The notes: generated from the letters alone by a model not told the origin. A stretch of 64,000 nt of DNA from Halobacteria archaeon AArc-dxtr1 (GCA_025517425.1 JAOPJY010000001.1:916217-980216), one strand, 5' to 3'; shown: positions 27,878 to 37,362, numbered from the stretch's first letter. Numbers and translations are program-made.

Positions 27878-30187
27878 CTACTGGGGACTCGGGTTGGAGC
27901 CGTGACCGGCGACGCCCTGATCGAACGCCGAACCGGTGATCTGTTTGAGACGATCGACCAGCGAGTCTTTCTGGGGTTCGCCCATGAGGGCGACGTCTAA
28001 GACCTCGCTGATGTTCGAGCAGGGGATAATCTCGATCATCTCGTCGTACTCGTCTTCGATCATCACGTCTTGCTCGTTGGTCTTGGGAATGATGACCTTC
28101 TTGCAACCAGCTTTCGCCGCAGCCTCAATCTTGTGGGTGACGCCACCGACCGGGAGGACGTCACCGCGCACGGAGAGCGAGCCGGTCATCGCGACCGACT
28201 GATCGACGGGGATGTCCTCTAAGGCGCTGATGACCGCGGTCGCCACCGTGATGGAGGCCGAATCGCCGTCGACACCCTGCTGGCCGGCCTGGACGAACTG
28301 GATGTGGACGTCTTTCTCCGAGAGGTCGACGTCGGAGAACTTCTTGATGATCGCCGAGACGTTCTGGACGGACTCCTCGGCCATCTCCTTGAGCTGGCCG
28401 GTGGCGATCACCTGTCCGCCGCCCTGGGCGGGCGCGATCTCGGCCATCACGGGCAGCATGATCCCGGAGTCCTCACCCATGACGGCGAGGCCGTTGACCC
28501 GGCCTTCGACGCCGCTCTCGGTGACCTGCAGCTCGTAGTCCTTGCGGCGGTCGATGTAGTCGTCGGCGAGCTGTTGCTCGATCGACCGCGAGCGGCCCTT
28601 GGCCTCGAGGACGTGCTCGCGGGTCGTGAGCTCGGCGTCCTCCGCGCGGGCGATGTCGCCGGCGACGCGGACGAGTCCGCCGAGGTTCCGGAACTCGAGG
28701 GTGAGGTGTTCCTTGCGGCCCGCCCGGCGCTTGGCTTCGAGGATGAGCTCCTCGACGGCCTCGCGAGTGAAGTGCGGGAGGCGACCGTCGCGGTCGACCT
28801 CCTGGGCGATGAAGCGGGCGTACTTCCGGCGCATCTCGGGGGTGTCCTCGATGGTGTCGTCCATGTACACCTCGTAGCCGTAGCCCTTGATGCGGCTGCG
28901 GAGTGCGGGGTGCATGTTCTCCATCGCGTCTAAGTTCCCCGCTGCGATCATGATGAAGTCCGTCGGGACGGCTTCGGTCTGGACCATCGCACCCGAGGAG
29001 CGCTCGGACTGGCCCGTAATCGCGAACTCGCCCTCCTGGATCGCCGTCATCAGCTTCTGCTGAGTGCGGATGTCGAGCGTGTTCATCTCGTCGACGAACA
29101 GCACGCCCTTGTTGGACTTGTGGATCGAGCCGGGCTCGACGCGGTCGTGGCTGGGCGTCTCCATACCCCCGGACTGGAAGGGGTCGTGGCGGACGTCGCC
29201 CAGTAGTGCGCCGGCGTGGGCGCCGGTGGCGTCCTCGAAGGGCGCCTGGCGCTGGTCGCCGTTGTCGACGATCATGTTGGGCACCATCGCGTCTGTCCCC
29301 CGACTCGTATAGCGGAAGACGAGCCAGACGACTGCTGCGGCGATGATGCCAAGCAGGATGTTCGGTGGCCCCAAGATAGTGTAGGCGATGATCACCGCGA
29401 TGATGACCCACATCAGGACCGATCGCATCTGGTTGCGCTTTCGCGCCTCCTCTTTGTGGGCGTCGATGATCTGCTCGCCTTTCCCGGCGGGGACGGTCCG
29501 AACCTTCGGCGCGTTCCCGTCGTCGGGGTTGTGATAGACGAGGACGTCCTGGAGGTCCTCCCTCGGGAGGAGCTGGCTCATCGCTTTGGCCAGCATCGAC
29601 TTGCCGGTCCCCGGCGAGCCGATCATCATCACGTGTCGGCGCTGTTTCGCGGCTTTGATGATGATGTCTCGGGCCTCGTCCTGTCCAATCACCTGATCGA
29701 CGAGCCGGTCGGGAACTTCGATGTCGTCTGTCGAATCGATCATCAACCCACCGAGGAGATCGTCCTCGGCGTGTTCGTCGTCGATTTCGACGCCTGGGTC
29801 GACGTCGACAGTGCTCCCCAGGTCTTCGACAGTTTCGATCTCGTCGTCGGCTTCGTCGGGTGATTGGCCGTCGATCTCAAGCCCGTCCGGATCGTCGAAC
29901 TCGTCGTCCCTCGGCGAGGGCGGATCCTCGGCGTTGCTCTCGGAGTCAGCAGACGGATCGGCGCCCTCGCTGGCGTCTGCCTCCGTGGCGTCCGCGCTCG
30001 AGAAGACGTCCGGACCGTGGGCGTCCGAGTCGACGGTCCCGGACGATCGGTCCGGGTCGGCGTCGAATTCATCGTCGACAGGTTCGTCTCCGACGTCGCC
30101 CGCTTCCTCGGCGTCTTCTTGAGGCTCGGAAGTCACCTCGTCGGGGGCGTCGTCGGGCGAATCGTCGACGTTCGTATCGTTGCTCAT
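27878..30187 (-). CDS. lonB: ATP-dependent protease LonB
   Basis: A 769-residue membrane-anchored archaeal Lon. The first roughly 150 residues are a very acidic, low-complexity extension. Then come the AAA+ domain with Walker A GSPGTGKS (190-197), an inserted pair of membrane helices (about 258-300), Walker B VLFVDEMNTL, and the C-terminal Ser-Lys protease with GDSASITVA (catalytic serine) and the lysine in AKAGCKKVIIP. It degrades regulatory and damaged proteins at the membrane and is essential in some haloarchaea. A TATA-like AGTATATC (30227-30234, minus strand) gives a leader of about 15 bases. Confidence 0.95.
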   Translation of the reverse strand: MSNDTNVDDSPDDAPDEVTSEPQEDAEEAGDVGDEPVDDEFDADPDRSSGTVDSDAHGPDVFSSADATEADASEGADPSADSESNAEDPPSPRDDEFDDPDGLEIDGQSPDEADDEIETVEDLGSTVDVDPGVEIDDEHAEDDLLGGLMIDSTDDIEVPDRLVDQVIGQDEARDIIIKAAKQRRHVMMIGSPGTGKSMLAKAMSQLLPREDLQDVLVYHNPDDGNAPKVRTVPAGKGEQIIDAHKEEARKRNQMRSVLMWVIIAVIIAYTILGPPNILLGIIAAAVVWLVFRYTSRGTDAMVPNMIVDNGDQRQAPFEDATGAHAGALLGDVRHDPFQSGGMETPSHDRVEPGSIHKSNKGVLFVDEMNTLDIRTQQKLMTAIQEGEFAITGQSERSSGAMVQTEAVPTDFIMIAAGNLDAMENMHPALRSRIKGYGYEVYMDDTIEDTPEMRRKYARFIAQEVDRDGRLPHFTREAVEELILEAKRRAGRKEHLTLEFRNLGGLVRVAGDIARAEDAELTTREHVLEAKGRSRSIEQQLADDYIDRRKDYELQVTESGVEGRVNGLAVMGEDSGIMLPVMAEIAPAQGGGQVIATGQLKEMAEESVQNVSAIIKKFSDVDLSEKDVHIQFVQAGQQGVDGDSASITVATAVISALEDIPVDQSVAMTGSLSVRGDVLPVGGVTHKIEAAAKAGCKKVIIPKTNEQDVMIEDEYDEMIEIIPCSNISEVLDVALMGEPQKDSLVDRLKQITGSAFDQGVAGHGSNPSPQ

Positions 30188-30226
30188 AGAACGCTAGTCA
30201 GTACCTGGTTCGAAGGGATTGCGACT

Positions 30227-30234
30227 GATATACT
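30227..30234 (-). promoter_or_regulatory. TATA box of the lonB operon
   Basis: On the minus strand AGTATATC is preceded by a purine-rich BRE-like GGAGAA. It lies about 40 bases before the lonB ATG, so transcription should begin near 30203. Confidence 0.45.
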
Positions 30235-30421
30235 TTCTCCATACGGTAGTCGTCGCCCCGTTCGCATAGACCACCTCTCGGTGCCGTTTTCGCCCGAATT
30301 CGAATTGGTTAGAGAGACGGTCACCGCAACCGACCGATCGAACCGGACCAGCGACCCCCAGAGACGCAGCGACAGCGAGGACTCGCCACGCTTAAGCGGG
30401 ACGCACTGCCAGTATTCGGTA

Positions 30422-30940
30422 ATGAAGCGTGGGTTCTACATCGGACGCTTCCAGCCGTTTCACAACGGCCACTACAGCATGGTCGAGCGGATCTCCGAGG
30501 ATATCGACGAGCTCGTCCTCGGGATCGGAAGTGCCGGAGACTCTCACACCGTCCGGAACCCGTTTACCGCCGGCGAGCGCATCATGATGATCACCAAGTC
30601 TCTGGTCGACTTCGATATCGTGACCTACGCGGTTCCCATCGAGGACTTAGAGCGGAACTCGGTCTGGGTGAGCCACGTCCAGAGCATGAGCCCAGATTTC
30701 GACGTCGCGTACTCGAACAACCCGCTGGTCATCCAGCTCTTTCGGGAGGCCGGCGTCGAGGTGCGGCAGTCGCCGATGTTCAACCGCGACGTGTTAGAGG
30801 GAACAGAGGTTCGCGAGCGGATGATCGCCGACGAGAGCTGGGAGGAGCTGGTGCCGGACGCCGTCGTCGAGACCGTCGGGGAGATCGACGGCATCGAGCG
30901 CCTGCAGATGGTCAACGAGTCGGACGTGAACGGCCAGTAA
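30422..30940 (+). CDS. nicotinamide-nucleotide adenylyltransferase (archaeal type)
   Basis: A 172-residue nucleotidyltransferase that makes NAD from NMN and ATP. The N-terminal GRFQPFHNGH carries the HxGH catalytic motif, and LEGTEVRERM near 125-135 replaces the ISGTxxR phosphate loop. Length and motif order are those of archaeal NadM. The start ATG at 30422 immediately precedes KRGFYIGRFQP. It is divergent from lonB, with its own AT-rich promoter near 30395. The SAM-hydroxide adenosyltransferase gene follows after 32 bases and may be cotranscribed. Confidence 0.93.
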   Translation: MKRGFYIGRFQPFHNGHYSMVERISEDIDELVLGIGSAGDSHTVRNPFTAGERIMMITKSLVDFDIVTYAVPIEDLERNSVWVSHVQSMSPDFDVAYSNNPLVIQLFREAGVEVRQSPMFNRDVLEGTEVRERMIADESWEELVPDAVVETVGEIDGIERLQMVNESDVNGQ

Positions 30941-30972
30941 CGCCCGCACCGCCGACCCACACACCGTACACG

Positions 30973-31734
30973 ATGATCACGCTCGCTTCCGACTTTGGCT
31001 CGCCATATCCCGCCGCGATGCGTGGAGTACTCTGCCAGCAGACCGACGCTCGTCTCGTCGACGTCACTCATGACTTCCCTCGCCAGGACGTCCGGGTAGC
31101 GGCGTTCTGGCTCCGGGAGATTCTCCCGTACTTTCCGCCGGCGGTCCATCTGGTCGTCGTCGACCCCGGCGTCGGCACCGACCGTGCAGCGATCGCGATC
31201 GACGCCGGTGAACACGTACTGGTCGGCCCCGACAACGGCGTCTTGCTCCCGGCCGCCAGAGAACTCACAGACAGGAGCGACCTCTCAGTCTACGAGATTG
31301 ATGACGCCGACGCGGAGAGTTCGACGTTCCACGGCCGCGACGTGTTCGCACCAGCAGCCGCCGCGATTCACGATCAGTGGCGCGAGGGGGACTCTCCGAG
31401 TGCACTCGACGGCGTCACAGGGGTCGACAGCTACGTCGACCTCTCGCTTCCGGAGCCGACCGTCGAGGACGGCAAAATCGTCGGAGAGGTACTCGTCGTC
31501 GACGAGTTCGGCAACGTGATCACCAACGTTCCTGGTGACGTGATTGCGGGCTGTGAGTCCGTTGTCGTCGACGGAGACCGGGTTCGTGTCGGCGAGACGT
31601 TCGCGGACGTTCCGGTTGGGGAGCGCCTCGTCACGGTGGGGAGCCACGGCAACGTCGAAGTAGACGTCAATCAGGGCCGCGGAGACGAGGCGTTCGGACT
31701 GACCGCAGGAGACGCAGTGCGAATCGAGATCTAA
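30973..31734 (+). CDS. SAM hydroxide adenosyltransferase (DUF62 family)
   Basis: A 253-residue enzyme of the family that cleaves S-adenosylmethionine to adenosine and methionine using hydroxide, related to fluorinase and chlorinase. Visible motifs are TLASDFGSPYPAAMRGV, LVDVTHDFPRQDVRVAAFWL, HLVVVDPGVGTDR, LVGPDNGVLLPAA and FHGRDVFAPAAA, then the C-terminal beta barrel with VDEFGNVITNV. Nothing suggests halogenase activity. It is convergent with tenA. Confidence 0.9.
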   Translation: MITLASDFGSPYPAAMRGVLCQQTDARLVDVTHDFPRQDVRVAAFWLREILPYFPPAVHLVVVDPGVGTDRAAIAIDAGEHVLVGPDNGVLLPAARELTDRSDLSVYEIDDADAESSTFHGRDVFAPAAAAIHDQWREGDSPSALDGVTGVDSYVDLSLPEPTVEDGKIVGEVLVVDEFGNVITNVPGDVIAGCESVVVDGDRVRVGETFADVPVGERLVTVGSHGNVEVDVNQGRGDEAFGLTAGDAVRIEI

Positions 31735-31762
31735 CCCACCTCACCCAGGTCCGACAGCGCGG

Positions 31763-32422
31763 TCAGATCCGCCACTCCTCTTGCGTGTAGGCCATCTCCC
31801 AGAACTGGTGTTCTAACCGTGCAGAGGTCAGAAACGCCTCCCGCATCGCGTCGTGCTCGCCGGGGTAGCGGTCGCCACAGCGATCGACGAACTCGCGCAT
31901 CCAGTCGACGGCCCCGTAGAACTCCTCACTGGTGTACTTCTCGATAAAGGGGGTGTAGCGGTGGTCGTCGTCGGCCAGTTCGGCCATGTGCTCGGCGATG
32001 TCGAGGTAGCCCTGTCCACAGGGGTAGATAGCCGCCGCGATCTCGGCAAGTGAGCCCTCGTGGGCGGTCCTGACGAGGAAGTTGGTGTAGGCGACGCAGG
32101 TCGGCGATTTCGTCGTCGACTCCAGATCCGCGACCGAGAGGCCGTAGTCGTCGGCGAACTCGCGGTGGAGGTCCATCTCGTAGTCGAGGACGGTGTGAGC
32201 CACCCCAAGCAGGTGGGTCATCGTCTGCTCGTCGCGCGCTTTCGTCCCGGCGATCGCGAAGGTACGCGCGTAGTCGAGCAAGTAGCGGTAATCCTGCCGG
32301 ACCCACGTGTAGAACGCCTCGGGATCGAGCGTTCCGTCTGCGAGCTCCGTCACAAACGGGTGGCGTTTCTGTGCCGCCCAGATCTCGCTGCCCTCTTCGA
32401 GTAGTTCGTCGCTGAATGCCAT
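31763..32422 (-). CDS. tenA: TenA-family aminopyrimidine aminohydrolase / thiaminase II
   Basis: A 219-residue all-helical protein. Residues matching the TenA active site are D44 in VRQDY, C135 in YPCGQGY and E204 near the C terminus, with Y-rich helices lining the pocket. The family hydrolyses aminomethylpyrimidine derivatives to salvage thiamine precursors. The cysteine makes this the TenA_C type. It has its own start ATG at 32420-32422 and no thiamine gene adjacent; a single-gene salvage unit is likely. Assignment of the exact substrate is by family only. Confidence 0.92.
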   Translation of the reverse strand: MAFSDELLEEGSEIWAAQKRHPFVTELADGTLDPEAFYTWVRQDYRYLLDYARTFAIAGTKARDEQTMTHLLGVAHTVLDYEMDLHREFADDYGLSVADLESTTKSPTCVAYTNFLVRTAHEGSLAEIAAAIYPCGQGYLDIAEHMAELADDDHRYTPFIEKYTSEEFYGAVDWMREFVDRCGDRYPGEHDAMREAFLTSARLEHQFWEMAYTQEEWRI

Positions 32423-32560
32423 CGGGTAGGAGACGGCACCCCCACAGCATATAATTTGCTACTATTATCGAGTTATATAGCTGGGGCGAGGAAACGACTC
32501 CCGGACGAGAGACGGTCTGGCGAACAGCTGCCGAAAACCGAAAGAGAACGGGTAAGAGCG

Positions 32561-34138
32561 TTATTCCGCCGCGATGACGTCGTCGATGCGAGCGATCATC
32601 GTCGCGGCCTCGGTGGCGCTCTCGATGGCCTCACGTTTGACGTCAGCAGGGTCGACGACGCCGTGTTCGAGTGGGTCACCGATCGTGACCTCCTCGCCGT
32701 CGGTGATCAGCCCGGCACGGCCCTCGGACTCGTGGGCGGCACGGAGGTCGACCAGCGAGTCGATCGGGTCGCGGCCGGTGTTGGTCGCGAGCGTTCGCGG
32801 GACGATGTCGATCGCGTCGGCAAACGCCGTCACGGCGAGTTGCTTGCGGCCCTCGATACCGGCGGCTTCGGAGCGAACGCGGTCTGCGATGGCGATCTCG
32901 GTGGCACCGGCGCCGGGGACGACCTCACCGGAGTCGAGTGCGGTCGCGACGACGTCTAACGCGTCGCCGATCGCGCGCTCGAGTTCGTCGACGACGTGGG
33001 CCGTGCCGCCCCGGACGAAGACGGTGACGGCCTCGGCGGCCGCGCCGCCCTCGACGAACGCCAGATCGTCGTCTCCGTAGGTCTTGGTGCGGATGCGGTC
33101 GGCCTGGCCGAAGTCATCCTCCTCGAGGTCTTCGAGCGAACCGACGCGACTGGCGCCGGTCGCGGAGACGATGCGGGAGGCGTCGCTGCTGCCGACGCCC
33201 TCGAAGGTGAGGATGCCCGCCTCCGCGAGACGAGCGGCGACGCGATCGTCGACGTCCTCGGTCGTGAAGACGACGTCGACGCCGCTATCGGCGATCGTGT
33301 CGGCGTAGCCCTGAAGTTCAGACTCCTCGGCGTCGATCGCGGCGTTTAGCTGGTCGATCGAATCGATCGAGTACTCGGCGTCGAACTCACCGGTTCGGAC
33401 CTCGAGTTCGACGTCGAGGACGGCGACGGTGGCGTCTTCGACGTCGGTGGGCATGTCGTCGTGGGCGGGCTCCTCGTCGATGACGATGCCGGGGACGAGT
33501 TCGGTCGCACTCGAGGAGGCGCCGACCTGCGTGTGGACGTCGACGTTCTCGCGCTCGACGCCGTCGTCTCCGTCGACGTGCTCGACGGCGGCGACGACGG
33601 TCTCGGCGAGCGCATCGGCGGTGAGTCCGCCGGTGCCCTTGCCGGTCATGCTCGACTCGGCGACCTGCTCTAAGATTTCGGTGTCGACTGTGGCGTCGTC
33701 GACGACGTCGTCGATCGCCTCGAGGGCGATCTGGGACGCTTCGTGATAGCCCTCGACGATCGTCGTCGCGTGGACGTCCTGTTCGAGCAAGTCCTCGGCC
33801 TCGCCGAGGAGGTTGCCCGCGATCACTGCTGCGGTCGTCGTCCCGTCGCCGACCTCTTCTTCCTGGGAGTCGGCGACTTCGACGATCATCTGGGCGGCGG
33901 GGTGCTCGATGTCCATCTCCGCTAAAATCGTGGCGCCGTCGTTCGTGATGACGACGTCACCGGAGGAACCCACGAGCATCTTGTCCATGCCGCGGGGTCC
34001 GAGCGTGGTCCGTACGGCCTCGGCGACGGCCTTGCCGGCCATGATGTTAGACGACTGTGCGTCGCGACCCTGCGTTCGCTGACTGTCCTCGCTGAGAATG
34101 AACATCTGCTGTCCACCCATGCGTCGCTGTTGTGCCAT
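32561..34138 (-). CDS. thermosome subunit (group II chaperonin)
   Basis: A 525-residue group II chaperonin, which folds proteins in an ATP-driven two-ring complex. Motifs: [11 protein letters not shown] and TNDGATIL near the N terminus, the nucleotide loop [13 protein letters not shown], and the C-terminal [13 protein letters not shown] with [12 protein letters not shown]. The start chosen is ATG 34136-34138 ([11 protein letters not shown]). The upstream in-frame ATG at 34157-34159 lies before the transcription start predicted from the TATA box at 34173-34180, so it should not be in the message. The C terminus is short and lacks a GGM repeat. Confidence 0.95.
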   Translation of the reverse strand: MAQQRRMGGQQMFILSEDSQRTQGRDAQSSNIMAGKAVAEAVRTTLGPRGMDKMLVGSSGDVVITNDGATILAEMDIEHPAAQMIVEVADSQEEEVGDGTTTAAVIAGNLLGEAEDLLEQDVHATTIVEGYHEASQIALEAIDDVVDDATVDTEILEQVAESSMTGKGTGGLTADALAETVVAAVEHVDGDDGVERENVDVHTQVGASSSATELVPGIVIDEEPAHDDMPTDVEDATVAVLDVELEVRTGEFDAEYSIDSIDQLNAAIDAEESELQGYADTIADSGVDVVFTTEDVDDRVAARLAEAGILTFEGVGSSDASRIVSATGASRVGSLEDLEEDDFGQADRIRTKTYGDDDLAFVEGGAAAEAVTVFVRGGTAHVVDELERAIGDALDVVATALDSGEVVPGAGATEIAIADRVRSEAAGIEGRKQLAVTAFADAIDIVPRTLATNTGRDPIDSLVDLRAAHESEGRAGLITDGEEVTIGDPLEHGVVDPADVKREAIESATEAATMIARIDDVIAAE

Positions 34139-34172
34139 GATTGAACCCTCACTAACCATGTCGTCAGCACTT

Positions 34173-34180
34173 CTATATAA
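34173..34180 (-). promoter_or_regulatory. TATA box of the thermosome gene
   Basis: TTATATAG on the minus strand, preceded by purine-rich GAAAACGC as BRE. It predicts a start site near 34150 and a 10-base leader before the ATG at 34138, and so decides the start codon. Confidence 0.65.
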
Positions 34181-34292
34181 GCGTTTTCCTACGACCTCGC
34201 TCCCCTCTGGTGATCCGGACGTTCGTCCACGTGGAGATCCCTCCCGAAATGGCCGGTAGCAACATATAGTGTCGACGAGAAAGCCCACCCGG

Positions 34293-35114
34293 ATGCTGGA
34301 GCTGGAACACGGGTTTCGCGTCGTCGACGTCTACGCGCAGCTGACCCCAGACGACGTGACAGCTGGTCGCGGGCGGTCGATCACGCCGGATCGGCTCGAA
34401 CGGGAGATGCGCCAGGCGGGGATTACGCGCTCTGTCGTCTTCCCGCGGGCACGCGGCGAGACGGACTACGTCGCCGCCAACAACGGCGTCGCGCGGTACA
34501 GCGTCGATCGCCCGTTCGTCGCTTTCGCGCGTATCAACGGCTCCCAAACCGAGGATTCCTCGCCGACCGGCCGGCTCCGAAACGCGGTGTCCGGACCCAA
34601 AGAGTACCACACGTCGGCGAGCGACGTCGAACAGTACGCGTACGACGATCGGTTTCACGGCTTCGTCCTCGATCCGGTCGTCGACGGCTATCCGGACGAA
34701 GCCGTCCTCGAAGCGCTCGCCGACGTCTCCCTGCCGGTGTTGGTTCGAGGCGGGCGAGGAGCCCCACCCGAAACGCTTGCAGAGACCCTGCTCGGCCGGT
34801 CGTTCCCGGTCATCATCTGTCACTTCGGAGGCTACCCACTCGATAGAGATCGAATGAGTGAGACGATCGACTTGCTCGACGGTCACGACGACTGTTACCT
34901 AGAGACCAGTTTCGTCCGGTTTCGCGACCAGCTCGAACGGGCGCTGCTCGAACACCCCGACAGAGTGCTATTCGGCAGTGGGGCCCCCGACTGTCACCCG
35001 AACGTCGCCGTCATGGAGATGTTGACGCTCGACGTGCCCGAAGACAAACTCTGGCGAGTGTTCTCGAAAAACGCCTGCCGAGTGATCGAGCCGTTGGCTC
35101 CCGAGTCGGGATAG
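34293..35114 (+). CDS. amidohydrolase-like protein with degenerate metal site
   Basis: A 273-residue TIM-barrel protein of the amidohydrolase 2 (ACMSD-like) pattern: an N-terminal strand RVVDVYAQLTPD, RSVVFPRARGETDYVAANN, FVAFARING, LPVLVRGGRG, FPVIICHFGGYPLDRD, LETSFVR and VLFGSGAPDCHP. The usual metal-binding HxH after the first strand is Y14-A-Q16, so a binuclear or mononuclear site would be incomplete. An ATATAG at 34262-34267 predicts transcription starting near ATG 34293, so that start is preferred over GTG 34269. It is divergent from the thermosome gene. The function is unknown. Confidence 0.75.
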   Translation: MLELEHGFRVVDVYAQLTPDDVTAGRGRSITPDRLEREMRQAGITRSVVFPRARGETDYVAANNGVARYSVDRPFVAFARINGSQTEDSSPTGRLRNAVSGPKEYHTSASDVEQYAYDDRFHGFVLDPVVDGYPDEAVLEALADVSLPVLVRGGRGAPPETLAETLLGRSFPVIICHFGGYPLDRDRMSETIDLLDGHDDCYLETSFVRFRDQLERALLEHPDRVLFGSGAPDCHPNVAVMEMLTLDVPEDKLWRVFSKNACRVIEPLAPESG

Positions 35115-35163
35115 CCACCCGTGGGGGCGACGCCAACCGCGCTCACAGGCGCAGTGAGTGAGA

Positions 35164-36042
35164 TTAGCGCCGATCGTACAGCCGGACAGCACGGTCGTGG
35201 CGAGCCGAGACGCCGTTTGGGTTGCGTCTGGTGGTCCGGTCGGCGTAGCGGGCACGTAATCCGTCCGCATACCCCTTCGCGGCGTTGGTCGTCACCGCGA
35301 GTCCGTTGCCGAGCCAGCCCGTCGGCGTCGATTCGCCCGTCGCGACGGCCTTTGCGGCGCCGGCAGCGTCCCGGAGCGCACTGCCGACGATCCGAGCGGT
35401 GATCGTCGGCCGCGGGCCGTAGTTTTTCGTCAGTCGGTACGACAGCGACCGGTAGCGCGGTCCCCAGCCGGGGTCGAGGTTCGTCTGGCGCCGAACGCGC
35501 ATTCCGGGATCCGAGACGACGTCGAAGCCGAGGTCGGCGATCCGATGGGCAGCGTCGACCGCCCCACCGGTTTCTACCGACTCGTCGAAGCCATCGAGCG
35601 CGTCGAGTACCGTCCGGTCGAACGCGACGTTATCGCCGTCGAACTCCGTGACTGCTCGGCCGCCGACGGTCCGCGAGCGGAGGTTCGTGGCCGCGTCGCC
35701 CGAGACCGGTCCGGTGACGACGTCGGCTCCGGCACACATCGCAGCGTCGAGTGCGGCGTACCAGCCGTCGTCGACGACGGTCCGGTCGTCGAGGAAGGCA
35801 ACCACCGATCCCGTGACCGTCTCGAGTCCGGCGTTTCTGGAGACGTTACGGTTTCGCTCCGAAATCTCGACGAGGACGTCGACGTCGTCGCGGTCGCGGA
35901 CGGCCCCGGTCGTCCCGTCAGAGGAGGGACCGTTGACGACGATCACTTCCGCCGACGGCGGCGTCGCGGCCGCGAGCGCGTCGAGACAGTCGAGCAATCG
36001 CTCTCGGCCGTTGAGTGTCGAAACGACTACCGAGAGCTTCAT
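35164..36042 (-). CDS. family 2 glycosyltransferase
   Basis: A 292-residue GT-A-fold glycosyltransferase. Residues 1-15 give KLSVVVSTLNGRERL, then EVIVVNGPSSDGT (nucleotide-sugar binding), RNRNVSRNAGLE, and AFLDDRTVVDDGWY in the place of the DxD metal site. The acceptor helix region carries DGFDESVETGGAVDAAHRI. A hydrophobic C-terminal part could associate with membranes but no clear transmembrane helix is seen. Sugar and acceptor are unknown; the family often builds surface glycans. The start is ATG 36040-36042. Confidence 0.87.
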   Translation of the reverse strand: MKLSVVVSTLNGRERLLDCLDALAAATPPSAEVIVVNGPSSDGTTGAVRDRDDVDVLVEISERNRNVSRNAGLETVTGSVVAFLDDRTVVDDGWYAALDAAMCAGADVVTGPVSGDAATNLRSRTVGGRAVTEFDGDNVAFDRTVLDALDGFDESVETGGAVDAAHRIADLGFDVVSDPGMRVRRQTNLDPGWGPRYRSLSYRLTKNYGPRPTITARIVGSALRDAAGAAKAVATGESTPTGWLGNGLAVTTNAAKGYADGLRARYADRTTRRNPNGVSARHDRAVRLYDRR

Positions 36043-36111
36043 ACGGTCGGATAGAAGGCCCGGGCAATAAAAGGCTGGTAGAGGCGATGAGAGATCATCG
36101 ACGCCTCCGTC

Positions 36112-36819
36112 TCATCGCACGCGGGTGTTCCAGTAGGAGACGGAAGCGAGATGATCCGTGATGGGAATCCGCCCGAGCGTCTCGTCGACAGTTCGGATCG
36201 GCGAGGCGAGGACGTTCGGAATGGATCGGTAGAGTCCGTAGGGAGCGAGGAAGTCGTCTTCGACCTCGACGAGCGTCAGATCGGTCTTCGCGAGCAGGAC
36301 GCTCACCTCGCTCTTCGAGTACAGCCGCGACCCCATCGGCAGCGCCCAGTTGTAGACGCTGCGTGCAGAGAAGCGGTTGAACGTGTCGAAGACGATCTGG
36401 TCGCGACAGACGCGGCGCATCTCCCGGAGGAAGCCCTCCGGATCGTCAGCGAGGTGGAAAAAGCGCATCGCGATGACCGTATCGAAGTGATCGTCCGGAA
36501 ACGGCAGTCGTCCGGCGTCGCCACGAAGGAACTCGAGCGTCTCCGAGACGGCTGCATCCTGTGCCTTCTGGCGGCCGTGCTGGAGCATCGCCGCCGAAAT
36601 ATCGAGTCCGACCACGTCTGCGCCGCGCTGGGCGAGCATCACCGTAAACCGCCCGGTACCACAGGCGATTTCGAGTACGTTCTTATCCTCAAGGGGAGAG
36701 ACCGCGTCCAGAACCGCCTCCTTCTCTCGGCGGTCGATCAGTTGTCCGCCCCGCGAGAACCGCTTGTCGTCGTACTCCTCGGCGACGTCGTCGGCTTGGT
36801 ACCACTCCTGTCCTTTCAC
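36112..36819 (-). CDS. class I SAM-dependent methyltransferase
   Basis: A 235-residue methyltransferase. Motif I is NVLEIACGTGRFTVMLA, followed by ADVVGLDISAAMLQHGR, the acidic LRGDAGRLPFPDDHFDTVIAM and the DQIVFDTFNRF strand, the UbiE/COQ5-type order. It starts with GTG at 36817-36819. A TATA-like TTTTATCC (about 36845-36852, minus strand) places transcription next to this codon, so the message is nearly leaderless. Substrate unknown. A companion glycosyltransferase lies 69 bases downstream on the same strand. Confidence 0.85.
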   Translation of the reverse strand: MKGQEWYQADDVAEEYDDKRFSRGGQLIDRREKEAVLDAVSPLEDKNVLEIACGTGRFTVMLAQRGADVVGLDISAAMLQHGRQKAQDAAVSETLEFLRGDAGRLPFPDDHFDTVIAMRFFHLADDPEGFLREMRRVCRDQIVFDTFNRFSARSVYNWALPMGSRLYSKSEVSVLLAKTDLTLVEVEDDFLAPYGLYRSIPNVLASPIRTVDETLGRIPITDHLASVSYWNTRVR

Positions 36820-36998
36820 ACTGACCGAATCTACAGATCCGAGGGATAAAACGATACTGGAGTCAGTCGAACCGGGCCGATGGGACGGCGGGAGCCCCGC
36901 TCGCTTGCCCGAGATCGAGACGCTACCCCGCCGCGTCGATCGCTATCGAGGGCGGGAGCCGGCATTCGTCCACGTCTCGCCCCATCCACATACATATG

Positions 36999-37017
36999 GT
37001 AATAATACACCTATTAC
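36999..37017. promoter_or_regulatory. inverted repeat upstream of the winged-helix regulator
   Basis: GTAATA (36999-37004) and TATTAC (37012-37017) form a perfect 6-base inverted repeat with a 7-base spacer. It is about 20 bases upstream of the TATA-like CATATAG (37037-37043) of the regulator gene. Such a position fits an operator, perhaps for autoregulation. Confidence 0.4.
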
Positions 37018-37080
37018 AACTTGCATTGTTCGTATCCACATATAGGGAAACTTTACCATCACTGAATTGCAGGAGAGGGT

Positions 37081-37362
37081 ATGAGCACCAGTACGGCCGA
37101 CGACCACGCCATCGCCGCCGAAGAACCGCTCACCGAGGCCGAATACCGCGACCGACTACGCGACCTGCCACCGAGCGCGAAGCTCGTTGCGAAAGTCCTC
37201 GAATCCGAATCACCGCTCTCGCAGGGACAGCTCGCCGAAGAGTCGCTGTTGCCGGACCGCACCGTCCGCTACGCGCTAAATCGTCTAGAGGACGTGGACC
37301 TGATCGGCTCCCGGTACAGCTTCCGCGACGCCCGCAAGCAGGTCTACTTCCTGAATCACTGA
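37081..37362 (+). CDS. winged helix-turn-helix transcriptional regulator
   Basis: A 93-residue DNA-binding protein. After about 25 acidic residues, the MarR/TrmB-type winged helix runs through LVAKVLESESPLSQGQLAEESLL, the recognition helix PDRTVRYALNRLEDV, and the wing LIGSRYSFRDARKQVYFL. No ligand domain is present. The start is ATG 37081, with a GGAGAGGG ribosome site 4 bases before it. The promoter region carries an inverted repeat and a CATATAG TATA box. A run of seven T at 37396-37402 follows the gene. Target genes are unknown. Confidence 0.82.
   Translation: MSTSTADDHAIAAEEPLTEAEYRDRLRDLPPSAKLVAKVLESESPLSQGQLAEESLLPDRTVRYALNRLEDVDLIGSRYSFRDARKQVYFLNH

Noticed and set aside
30973-31734. 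Fluorinase or chlorinase activity for the DUF62 protein
   Set aside because: Only the general family motifs are seen. The halide-specific loop of fluorinase was not recognisable.
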